Shown: piece after piece, positions 1 to 5,407 of the stretch
How positions within the stretch are numbered: position 1 is the first letter of the stretch
How the letters are laid out: each line of letters opens with the position of its first letter
Virus record (IMG/VR): IMGVR_UViG_3300032820_000040
Coordinates: 1 to 36,993 of that record
Origin: a virus
Length of the DNA stretch: 36,993 bases
Reading direction: 5' to 3' (one strand)
The notes under the pieces: generated by a model
Database searches by the model: none
Seen by the model: only the letters and a program-made list of their open reading frames with translations
Told to the model about the DNA's origin: nothing
Position numbers and translations under genes: made by a program

Positions 1-75
1 AGTTGCATGCTCACCACTGCATGAAAAAATATATACTAATATGCCTAATAAGGCTATTCCTTTTATAGCTTTCAT
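1..75 (-). CDS. Lipoprotein, N-terminal part only (runs off the left edge)
   Basis: The reading frame starts with ATG at 75 on the minus strand and is still open at base 1. About 25 residues are visible. They begin MKAIKG, continue with a hydrophobic stretch (IALLGILVY) and end in a lipobox-like IFSC followed by SGEH, the pattern of a signal-peptidase II substrate. The product would therefore be exported and lipid-anchored. Its start overlaps the stop of the upstream gene as TAATG, which suggests translational coupling in one leftward operon. A phage lipoprotein in a late operon could be an outer-membrane spanin or a superinfection-exclusion protein. The visible part cannot decide this. Confidence 0.6.
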   Translation of the reverse strand, partial: MKAIKGIALLGILVYIFSCSGEHAT

Positions 76-305
76 TATAATACCTTTAAAAAACCATATA
101 GTTTCTCTTCTAAAATAGCTCTTTGTTCTTTATCAAACAAAGGTTTTACCTCTGGACCTCCTATAGATAGTCCTTGCATCAATAGATTTGCAGATCGCAT
201 TAGCATATCTCTATGAAATGCCGCTTGACGCATTTTTAACTCTTCTTCCTGCATTTCACCATTTGAAGTTTCCTGCACAGGAGGTGTTTGTACTGTAGTT
301 GCCAT
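75..305 (-). CDS. Small hypothetical protein, 76 aa
   Basis: I do not recognise this protein. The first 20 residues are polar and rich in Thr, Gln and Glu. The rest looks helical and charged, with two Met/Leu-rich stretches (MLMRSANLLMQGLSIGG) and a C-terminal helix with alternating Lys/Glu. There is no signal peptide, membrane span or cysteine. It lies between a 75-residue gene two bases upstream and the lipoprotein gene, whose ATG shares the last base of this stop codon. It is therefore almost certainly cotranscribed with both. Coding is supported by the tight packing with its neighbours. Confidence 0.6.
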   Translation of the reverse strand: MATTVQTPPVQETSNGEMQEEELKMRQAAFHRDMLMRSANLLMQGLSIGGPEVKPLFDKEQRAILEEKLYGFLKVL

Positions 306-307
306 AA

Positions 308-535
308 TTATGTTTGTTTATTTAAAAAATTTACTAATTCCTCTAATTCATTATATTTCTTTAACTCCCTCTGGAGTTCTTCCCAACTCTCTGTGATCGG
401 CATCTCATACCAATCTTCTATCATTCCCATTACTACGTATTTCTGTTCTCTTACCTTTGTTGTCCAATGGGCCTTAGCCTTTAATACCGTAATAATATTA
501 ATTACTTCTTTATTCTCTTTTGTCTTACCTGCCAT
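308..535 (-). CDS. Small hypothetical protein, 75 aa
   Basis: The protein is unrecognised. It is highly charged: a Lys-rich N terminus is followed by a central stretch with three Trp residues (AHWTTK, EDWYEM, SWEEL) and a Leu/Glu/Lys helix at the end (LQRELKKYNELEELVNFL) that could form a short coiled coil. There is no export signal. It overlaps the upstream HU/IHF-like gene by 34 bases and ends two bases before the next gene, so it belongs to the same leftward operon. The Trp content and regular helix pattern favour a real small protein. Confidence 0.55.
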   Translation of the reverse strand: MAGKTKENKEVINIITVLKAKAHWTTKVREQKYVVMGMIEDWYEMPITESWEELQRELKKYNELEELVNFLNKQT

Positions 536-798
536 AATTCTGCTAGTCTCTTCATTCCTTCATCACGTTTTACATGTCCCTTCTTTATTCTTTTAATTAA
601 GTTCTTTATTATATGATTAAGTCTTCCATTCTTTACTTTAAATCTTCCAAGACCATGTAATAAGACATCATGCATTTCTCCTTCCTGCATTACCTTCCGT
701 GCATAACCAAATTGAGCTCTAGCTGCAGCCTCTACAATATCTATAGGAGTACCAGTTTCTTCACTTATCTCTTTAATTACTTTCTTCATTATTTCCAT
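502..798 (-). CDS. HU/IHF-like DNA-binding protein, 98 aa
   Basis: Length and layout match the HU/IHF family (about 90-100 aa). An N-terminal helical pair (KKVIKEISEETGTPIDIVEAAARAQF) is followed by VLLHGLGRFKVKNGR, which resembles the family pattern V-x-L-x-G-F-G-x-F-x-V-x-x-R that leads into the DNA-bending arm. The C terminus is very basic (IKNLIKRIKKG, RQKRIKK), as expected for binding DNA. Family members bend DNA and act as architectural proteins in packaging, replication or transcription. The arm region is shortened and diverged, so this may be a phage-specific branch. The start at 798 gives MEIMKK; the second Met (789) is an alternative. It overlaps the upstream gene by 26 bases. Confidence 0.7.
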   Translation of the reverse strand: MEIMKKVIKEISEETGTPIDIVEAAARAQFGYARKVMQEGEMHDVLLHGLGRFKVKNGRLNHIIKNLIKRIKKGHVKRDEGMKRLAELWQVRQKRIKK

Positions 799-1159
799 GA
801 TCTATTCTAAATCGAAATACTAACTCTATCTCTTCTTCCCCATTTGGAACAGATACTACCTTATTCATCTCCAGTAATCCTGTTTGATCGTTCTTTACCA
901 ATATTCCCTTTGTTTTAAAGTACTTTATATAATTATCTATATTAGAATGTGTCTTGAAACCAAACTTATTCCTTATAAGCCTCCTGGCTTCAGTGCCAAA
1001 CCTATTGCTTTCAACTAAATCACCCTTGAGTTCCATGAATGCACTTAACACCTCTATCTCTTTTTGAGTTAAAGGTTCAGGTAAGATCACATTTATAAGT
1101 TTTAAGTACTTAGGATAGAAGTCAGCTCTTTTGACTATCTCATTCTTGACTCTTTTCAT
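773..1159 (-). CDS. Hypothetical protein, possible winged-helix, 128 aa
   Basis: This is the first gene of the leftward operon, 25 bases downstream of a good promoter -7 box. Residues 28-45 (EPLTQKEIEVLSAFMEL) and 55-90 (a helix with RRLIRNKFG, then SNIDNYIKYFKTKGIL) look like the helices of a winged-helix or replication-initiator-like fold: a first helix of the 'TxxExxVLxAF' type, a recognition-type helix, then a strand pair ending in VVSVP. The C terminus ends in an acidic/Asn tail. A DNA-binding or regulatory role for the downstream late genes is plausible but is an inference from pattern only. No catalytic motif is visible. Confidence 0.6.
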   Translation of the reverse strand: MKRVKNEIVKRADFYPKYLKLINVILPEPLTQKEIEVLSAFMELKGDLVESNRFGTEARRLIRNKFGFKTHSNIDNYIKYFKTKGILVKNDQTGLLEMNKVVSVPNGEEEIELVFRFRIDHGNNEESN

Positions 1160-1183
1160 AACATTTGCTATTATGCTCTGTCA

Positions 1184-1214
1184 CAAATATACAACATTTG
1201 GTCATAATAAGAAA
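1184..1214 (-). promoter_or_regulatory. Leftward promoter, Bacteroidota type
   Basis: Read on the minus strand, TATATTTG (complement of 1184-1191) matches the Bacteroidota -7 box TAnnTTTG. TTTC (complement of 1211-1214) lies exactly 19 bases upstream as a near-match to the TTTG -33 box. The start codon of the first leftward gene is about 25 bases downstream, so the leader would be short. This points to transcription by the host primary sigma factor. Confidence 0.6.
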
Positions 1215-1233
1215 TATTATCAAAAAATAATAA

Positions 1234-1320
1234 TTAACAACTTGCAAGGGCTGCTATGCAGATAATAAAAAATACTAATGCAGCCAACCTATCTAATAAT
1301 GTATTAAACTCTTTATTCAT
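1234..1320 (-). CDS. Possible 28-aa membrane or lipoprotein-signal peptide
   Basis: An ATG at 1320 opens a 28-codon frame. It has a short polar N terminus (MNKEFNTLLDR), a single hydrophobic segment (LAALVFFIICIAALAS) and a Cys as the very last residue before TAA. The end (ALASC) resembles a lipobox with nothing after the lipidated Cys. It lies upstream of, and in the same direction as, the leftward operon, but before its promoter. No clear ribosome-binding site is seen. It could be a tiny membrane peptide or a chance open frame. Evidence is limited to the hydrophobic pattern and the lipobox. Confidence 0.3.
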   Translation of the reverse strand: MNKEFNTLLDRLAALVFFIICIAALASC

Positions 1321-1650
1321 TCCCAAGAAGTCAGACCGCCTTATTCCCTCCCTCAAATTTTGCGGCCATGAATTTCCCAGAAACTCAACGACTCTTTCAA
1401 CTGCCGCTAAGAATCCACCAGGGATTTTTGTTTAAATAAATAGATCTGAGACGTAGTGGCCTCTCTTCATTAAACCATCTTATTTTCTTGGAGAGGTATC
1501 CTTGAATATATTTTCAAGTCATCAGTGGTTACTTCCGCAAGTTAAAACAAAAATAAATAATAAAAAAATAATGTTAATATTTTCGGTTGAGTAGGGGACC
1601 AGAAAAAACACTCCCTGGGTTCAAAACCAAATGAAAATCCCCCCCTTGAA
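1321..1650. other. Gene-free stretch with scattered hairpins
   Basis: No credible gene is seen here. Several short inverted repeats are present: CCTCTC/GAGAGG around 1460-1496, CTTGAATATATTTTCAAG at about 1501-1518, and ACTTCCGCAAGT near 1529-1540. After these comes an A-rich run (1543-1570) and an element resembling a degenerate -7 box (TAATATTTTCGG, near 1574). A run of seven C residues lies near 1639-1645. It may be the 5' leader of the RNA island downstream, or an intergenic control region between leftward and rightward transcription. Confidence 0.4.
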
Positions 1651-1653
1651 AGC

Positions 1654-1980
1654 TCACTGCGTTCACTCGTTCAGAACATTTAATGCACAATGCAAGCATT
1701 GGTAGCTCATCTCACTGCGTTCGATGCACACTACCACTCGCTTCGCTCGTTTGTGTGACGCTGCATTAAAGTTATTCACTTCGCTCACTTCGTTCGCTTG
1801 TCGCTCCTTCGTCACTCGTTGATGATGCTCATCACATATAAAGCACACAACAAGTTGTGAAGCTCAATGATCCTTCGGTCATTGCATGCTATACTCACTG
1901 CGTTCGCCGCATGTCGCTGCTTTACATCTGATTACGCATACATCACTCATTGACTCACTCGCTCATCGCTCACTGCGTTC
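1654..1980. repeat. Dispersed 11-base repeat TCACTGCGTTC, four exact copies
   Basis: Exact copies lie at 1654-1664, 1712-1722, 1895-1905 and 1970-1980. Between them are many related CGCTTCGCTCG-, CACTTCGTTCG- and CTCGCTCATCGCTC-like runs. The stretch has a base composition unlike the AT-rich genes around it. A hairpin with a CTTCG loop (CAATGATC...GTCATTG) lies near 1865-1884. Further related runs occur at 2655-2695 and 3578-3612, within the RNA island. No protein is supported in this stretch. Function is unknown; the pattern resembles decayed short palindromic repeats. Confidence 0.65.
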
Positions 1981-2016
1981 GCTCATGCTCCTCGCAAGCT
2001 CGTCGCACAGAACTCT

Positions 2017-2034
2017 AACTCCTACTATTCATTG
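2017..2034 (+). repeat. 18-base direct repeat, copy 1
   Basis: AACTCCTACTATTCATTG here recurs at 2726-2743 with one mismatch (C to T), and the flanks are also similar (GCACAGAACTCT versus GCACGCAGAGTTCA). The two copies bracket the isolated gene at 2158-2523. A shorter relative (GAGTTCCTACTATAGG) lies at 2532-2547. The arrangement suggests a duplication or insertion that brought the gene into the RNA region. Confidence 0.6.
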
Positions 2035-2157
2035 CACAAGCATTGGATTTGTGCCCACGGTCAGCCTTACGTGGAATTCGCCCTTTGCAGGGAAGGTCAG
2101 TGCCCCTAGTCGCCCGTTTGTGGTTGAAGGACAGTGCACGTAATTAAAGTTGTGCTC

Positions 2158-2523
2158 ATGCGAGATGCAGGCTTCCTTAAAGGTTCTGTAGTAGTTGGCA
2201 CGATTCGTTTCTTCATGGATGCTTCCTATGATAATGACGGTCAGGCAGTTAATGCCCCTGTTATTCTCACGGCAAAGAAGACGGGTAATCCTTATACGAT
2301 TATCAACTTCAAGCCCGATAGTGAAGGCTCCGTTGCAGAAGACGGCATCAAGGACTTAACGTCAGGATACAATTTGAGTATCTTCAACGTTGAGAGTATC
2401 CTCAAAGACCTTCGGGTCGGGGATAGAATTGCCATTGATGCGTCAGAGTTTGACTTCCTGAAAAAGGATGATGACTCTGCAGTCTCTGACGATGAAGACG
2501 AACCGTCGCCATTCAAGGGTTAA
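2158..2523 (+). CDS. Isolated small protein with SSB-like acidic tail, about 121 aa
   Basis: The gene stands alone within about 3 kb of non-coding sequence. I prefer the ATG at 2158, which follows an AT-rich leader; a GTG at 2134 would add eight residues. The core (GSVVVGTIRFF, then VNAPVILTAKKTGNPYTIINF) has the alternating hydrophobic pattern of a small beta barrel. The C terminus is strongly acidic (DDDSAVSDDEDEP) and ends SPFKG. This recalls the acidic tail ending in a Pro-Phe tip by which single-strand binding proteins recruit partners. An OB-fold ssDNA-binding role is therefore possible but not proven. Codon choice is richer in GC than in the replication genes, and an 18-base repeat flanks the gene, so it may have been acquired separately. 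Confidence 0.6.
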   Translation: MRDAGFLKGSVVVGTIRFFMDASYDNDGQAVNAPVILTAKKTGNPYTIINFKPDSEGSVAEDGIKDLTSGYNLSIFNVESILKDLRVGDRIAIDASEFDFLKKDDDSAVSDDEDEPSPFKG

Positions 2524-2546
2524 GGTCCTTGAGTTCCTACTATAGG

Positions 2547-2570
2547 TAGACGTGATGATACTGCGTCTAG
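2547..2570 (+). other. Hairpin downstream of the isolated gene
   Basis: TAGACG (about 2547-2552) can pair with CGTCTA (about 2564-2569) around an 11-base loop. It follows the stop codon at 2523 and precedes the stronger hairpin at about 2625. It is probably part of the 3' untranslated region or of the RNA island. Confidence 0.4.
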
Positions 2571-2621
2571 GTAAAGAACGTATTAGCGTAAGGCTCTCAA
2601 GCCCTATCCCTTAACCTTTTC

Positions 2622-2648
2622 CCGTGGCCATTCAGGTCACGGGGATTT
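2622..2648 (+). terminator. Strong GC hairpin, probable 3' end or terminator
   Basis: CCCGTGGCC pairs with GGTCACGGG (one wobble or mismatch) around a short ATTCA loop. It is followed by GATTTAAACATTTAAG, an AT-rich tract without a clean run of T. It lies about 100 bases after the stop of the isolated gene and most likely ends its transcript. The weak T run leaves room for a processing or stabilising role instead. Confidence 0.5.
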
Positions 2649-2725
2649 AAACATTTAAGCGGTTCCTCTGTGCGAGGCGACGCTACGCTTACGCCCGCTT
2701 CTCGTGCTAAAGCACGCAGAGTTCA

Positions 2726-2743
2726 AACTCCTACTATTTATTG
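2726..2743 (+). repeat. 18-base direct repeat, copy 2
   Basis: This is the second copy of the repeat at 2017-2034, with one mismatch, on the far side of the isolated gene. It follows a GTGC-TAAA-GCAC hairpin (about 2704-2715). Confidence 0.6.
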
Positions 2744-3740
2744 GCATGGTGTTCTTCCCATCATGTCGCCTTCAGACCGTTTACTCTTTCCCTGCTGATA
2801 ACAGGTGCGAAACAGTTAAACTTCGCCTTTTCGTTTTTGGGTCTGTGCCCTTCGGGGTTGGAAGAAGATATATAGCAGTGGATTTGGACTCTTATGAGTT
2901 GGGTTTCCTGAAAAGTATAGGCATGTAATGTGTCCATCGCTGCTAGTTTTTGATGTGTGTTATTAGAGCCGACAAAAGTGCGTAAGTCTCTAGTCCCTTG
3001 CCAAGAAGCCGTACTCCTACACAGGTAGGACAGGTCCAAGGGCACACGACATCAATCTATGGGTTAGGAGCTGGAAACAACATCAGACCCGTGGTTCGCA
3101 ACCACTAAAGCTCCAGACATAATAAGGTGTACACACTAAATCTAGGCAGCTGGTGTTGAAAGTTACTGCCCACCTTATCTAATACGCATTCACATCCCAC
3201 ATGTTGGCGTTAAACTAACGGGATAAATTCCAATGGACACTTATGTGATTCCATAAACTCATTGCTTATTTGCATGCCCGTGGGCAATGGGGGATTAATA
3301 GTGGCATGTAGGCACGTTGATAGATTGGCTTATAATCTACAGGGGTAGTCCCCACCAGAATTCGCATCCATAGTCGTGTAGCTAACGGGCATTCTCCATT
3401 CGGGCTTTAAAGTTCGAGGAGTACGTACCACTTGCAGATATACACGGATAGACTGTAAACCAAGTACAAAGCCACCACCGTGATACGTGGCACAAAACTT
3501 GGACTTTACTCATGACCCATTTGTGGTACTGACTAAAGATAACGGCTATGGGTAACGATTCTGTTTAAACATGGTGTCTCGCTACGCTCGACGAGCTTAT
3601 AGTTCGCTTCGCTCACTGGATTACGTGAAAGGGGGGAACGGTATCGGCAAATGTTCTTCAAGATGTAGCCGTGTCTCCGTTATCGTAAATGTTATGGCTC
3701 CCACAACCGCTGACGCTCACAGAAACAACACTCACTCTGG

Positions 3741-3774
3741 GCACACAGATCGTCTAACCCCTCCTATGAGATGG
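3741..3774 (+). repeat. Conserved RNA element, copy in RNA A1
   Basis: It begins GCACACAGAT, contains the block AACCCCTCCTATGA and ends in TGG. The RNA B copy is at 6277-6309; the 14-base block is identical and only about five other positions differ. The CCCCTCCT core resembles the CCUCC anti-Shine-Dalgarno end of 16S rRNA, which may or may not be meaningful. A flanking 5-bp helix closes around the element. Confidence 0.75.
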
Positions 3775-3835
3775 CAGGATAGAGTTCTGCACGTTCTTGG
3801 TGGTGTTTCCAAGAGTGTAAGGGAACTAACCCAGC

Positions 3836-4890
3836 CTATTTTTAAGGCGTTAAACACCAATGTATGTATTCCACTTAATGGGGACATATATAGCCAATTA
3901 TGGTAATTCAGAGGCGTTCACCTAATTGTTTTGGTGATGTAAGGACCGTAAAAGGAGCTAACAACTCAAGATCCTAGAATATGGGAGAGAAACATATTCA
4001 AGTGTTAGGTACGCACTATAAATGAGTCCATAGTGCACCAGATAGAGAAGATATAATCATTTAGTAATTCTTTGACTAGCATTCATGCGTAGGTTTAACT
4101 ACCTGCAGTCAGACGTTCACCCTTGAACAGGGACTGACCTTGAAAAGAATGAATGTGAAAGCCTATGATAGATCCATTTAATTAATGGGGACTGGGGTCA
4201 TTTGCAAGAAGAAAGAAAAAGATTTATCTTCACTCTATCTGTTAAAAGATAATGTCCAATCCAAGACAGAAAAAGGGAAAGTGCTGTGTCCTGAGTATGA
4301 CAGATGAGGAAAAACTACTCAAGAAATAGAGCCAAGCAAGACTGGAACAACACAAGTTATAAAGGTGGCTGTGAAAGGGATCGTGGGGAGTTACCTGAAA
4401 GGGGCTGCTAAAACGTCCAAGAGAAACAAGTTCTTTATAAATTGTGCCAGGTGCTCTTACAAAATAAAGTACTCATCGGTAGGCGGTTTGCGACTACAAT
4501 CTACAGTGGTAGTCGGTTGATACTTTATATAAAGTCCTATAACAAATAGGCAATCCTTCCAACATGTTACAGCCGTCTTGAGACACATAATGTCCGCCGT
4601 GCGTTGGGTTTAGTAGGGAGTATACCCGAAACTAATGTAACAAACATGCAGGATCACAGCAAGAGGCCTGCTTAATGATACAAACGCTGTTTATACGTAT
4701 CATTTATATCTATCACAACAGATAGAATTATATTCCTATCTAGATACTTGATTGTATACGATATGAAAATAATATCTGAGATAGACAAAGAGTTCCGTTA
4801 GCATAGGCGTATGGATAGCAAAGCCATACTGGGTAATGATTTCGCACTATTAACAACGGTACCAAAGTGTGTCTATGTCGGAACTTTTTG
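3836..4890 (+). ncRNA. Structured RNA region A2
   Basis: This stretch has no gene and contains many helices. GCACTAT/ATAGTGC pair at 4013-4019/4030-4036. CATTCAT/ATGAATG (4080-4086/4149-4155) encloses a GTAG/CTAC hairpin and a GTCAG/CTGAC arm that itself holds GTTCA-CCCT-TGAAC. TAAAGTA/TACTTTA (4465-4471/4521-4527) encloses GACTAC/GTAGTC. ATGATAC/GTATCAT pair at 4675-4681/4697-4703, and TCTATC/GATAGA at 4709-4726. The last domain, AGTTCCG/CGGAACT (4791-4797/4879-4885), encloses GTATGG/CCATAC and ends in TTTTT, a plausible terminator. I see no clear shared blocks with RNA B. It may be a separate RNA or the 3' part of one transcript with A1. Function is unknown. Confidence 0.6.
4791..4889 (+). 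terminator. Closing domain and T run at the end of RNA A2
   Basis: A 7-bp helix (AGTTCCG with CGGAACT) closes a domain of about 95 bases with an internal GTATGG/CCATAC hairpin. Its 3' strand runs directly into TTTTTG. This has the form of an elaborate intrinsic terminator and marks the likely 3' end of the RNA region before the small membrane-protein genes. Confidence 0.5.
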
Positions 4891-4906
4891 ATTTAAGCTA
4901 TAATGT

Positions 4907-5002
4907 ATGAACACAATAAGGAAGAGAATACTTTTAGGGATTATACTGTTAATTGATATACTGATATTAGCATATTTTCCGATTTATTATTTAATCTGTT
5001 AA
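4907..5002 (+). CDS. Tiny membrane protein, 31 aa
   Basis: The ATG at 4907 opens a 31-codon frame. A basic start (MNTIRKR) is followed by a continuous hydrophobic run to the end (ILLGIILLIDILILAYFPIY, then YLIC), consistent with a single membrane span with the N terminus in the cytoplasm. It lies 11 bases before the next membrane-protein gene and probably shares its transcript. No family is recognised. Small phage membrane proteins of this type include holins, superinfection-exclusion proteins and membrane toxins; nothing here decides between these. Confidence 0.45.
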   Translation: MNTIRKRILLGIILLIDILILAYFPIYYLIC

Positions 5003-5012
5003 AACTAATCAA

Positions 5013-5267
5013 ATGGCTAGAAGAAAGTCCGAAACCGCTTATGGTTTCAAATTTGTTTTATTGGTAATTTCTACTCCTTTCACTGTACTATTGCTAGGAA
5101 AGATATTTGCAGTAGCAAGTGCTATTTTATTTAATTGGGAAACTCACGATGTATTACTCCAACAAATCCCTTTATGGGTTCTTTGGACATTTGTAGTAAT
5201 ATTTTGTAATATATATTGGGGAACTTGTATTAATGAGGATAGACTATATGGGGAAAGAGATTATTAA
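5013..5267 (+). CDS. Small two-span membrane protein, 84 aa
   Basis: A basic N terminus (MARRKSETAYG) is followed by one hydrophobic segment (residues about 12-36, FKFVLLVISTPFTVLLLGKI and on), a short polar loop (NWETHDVLLQQ) and a second, Trp-rich span (residues about 52-70, PLWVLWTFVVIFCNIYW). The tail is charged (NEDRLYGERDY). It starts 11 bases after a 31-residue membrane protein gene and ends six bases before the tmRNA-like RNA, so that RNA may be cut from the same transcript. The fold would suit a holin or a membrane-associated exclusion factor, but no specific family is recognised. Confidence 0.65.
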   Translation: MARRKSETAYGFKFVLLVISTPFTVLLLGKIFAVASAILFNWETHDVLLQQIPLWVLWTFVVIFCNIYWGTCINEDRLYGERDY

Positions 5268-5273
5268 AATGTT

Positions 5274-5356
5274 GGGGATGATACAGGCATTGACTGTCTG
5301 CAGGGCTTATTATGAGCACAGACAGGACGGTGGTTCGAATCCGCCCATCTCCACTA
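5274..5356 (+). ncRNA. Minimal tmRNA-like RNA: tRNA-like domain without tag reading frame
   Basis: The acceptor stem GGGGATG (5274-5280) pairs fully with CATCTCC (5346-5352) and keeps the G3-U70 pair that marks alanine tRNA and tmRNA. It is followed by discriminator A (5353) and CTA where CCA is usual. Next comes ACAGGCATTGAC, which aligns without gaps to the E. coli tmRNA D arm (CUGGAUUCGAC type, with GG and GAC kept). The 3' half, GGAC then GGTGG-TTCGAAT-CCGCC (5325-5345), has the same layout as in tmRNA. Where tmRNA continues into P2, the tag frame and the pseudoknots, this RNA has only CTGTCTG/CAGACAG (5294-5300/5319-5325) capped by GCTT-ATTAT-GAGC. There is no anticodon arm and no tag frame. 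It should be chargeable with alanine and able to bind SmpB, but cannot encode a degradation tag. Loss of the mRNA-like part is known for some mitochondrial tmRNAs; I know of none described in a phage. Confidence 0.85.
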
Positions 5357-5399
5357 CCGTAATTGGCTTAATATTTAAACAATATTCAATTCAATTTCG

Positions 5400-5407
5400 T
5401 ATTTTTG
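5400..5407 (+). promoter_or_regulatory. Possible -7 box for RNA B
   Basis: TATTTTTG fits the Bacteroidota -7 consensus TAnnTTTG. The upstream -33 element is weak (TTTA, 22 bases away). A start about six bases downstream would place the hairpin ACGTTTT-AGTA-AAAACGT (5410-5427) at or near the 5' end of RNA B. Confidence 0.4.

Larger units (their letters stand above)
2640..3835 (+). ncRNA. Large structured RNA A1 (paralogue of RNA B)
   Basis: No credible gene is found here, but pairing is dense in the plus sense. Helices include CCCTTG/CAAGGG (2995-3000/3037-3042) around the hairpin CCTAC-ACAG-GTAGG. Next is GGAGCT/AGCTCC (3067-3072/3109-3114), enclosing GTGGTT-CGC-AACCAC. ATAAGGTG/CACCTTAT (3122-3129/3171-3178) encloses GGCAG/CTGCC. 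TAGATT/AATCTA lies near 3314-3332, GGGG-TAGT-CCCC near 3341, and a CCC-TTCG-GGG loop near 2848. Two blocks are shared with RNA B: CTTTAAAGT-N5-GAGTAC at 3405-3424 and the 34-base element at 3741-3774. In both RNAs the second block is closed by a helix (here CAGAA/TTCTG, 3720-3724/3785-3789) and followed by a hairpin (TCTTGG/CCAAGA, 3795-3814). The 5' end is not defined; homology with RNA B suggests it is nearer 2800. No match to rRNA, group I or group II intron signatures is evident by eye. Function is unknown. Confidence 0.7.

Noticed and set aside
1663-2143. Open frames on both strands in the repeat-rich stretch
   Set aside because: They arise from repeated CGCTTCGCTC-like runs, have low-complexity Ser/His/Leu translations and no start context.
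2704-3045. Open frames over RNA A1
   Set aside because: The bases are explained by nested helices and the translations show no domain pattern.
3290-3355. tRNA-like pairing (TAGATT/AATCTA plus GGGG-TAGT-CCCC)
   Set aside because: The second arm has a 4-base loop and no TTC, and the first loop lacks the U33 position; not a tRNA.
3571-3906. 111-codon plus-strand frame
   Set aside because: It spans the conserved RNA element at 3741-3774, and the RNA B copy of that element has no matching frame.
2640-4890. rRNA or group II intron
   Set aside because: No 16S/23S universal strings and no domain V-type hairpin were seen.
5274-5356. Ordinary tRNA
   Set aside because: There is no anticodon arm with a 7-base loop; the D-arm and P2 layout fits tmRNA instead.
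5329-5356. Phage attachment site derived from the 3' end of a host tmRNA gene
   Set aside because: A carried attachment site would keep only the 3' end, but here the 5' half is also present and pairs fully, and no integrase gene is in the window.
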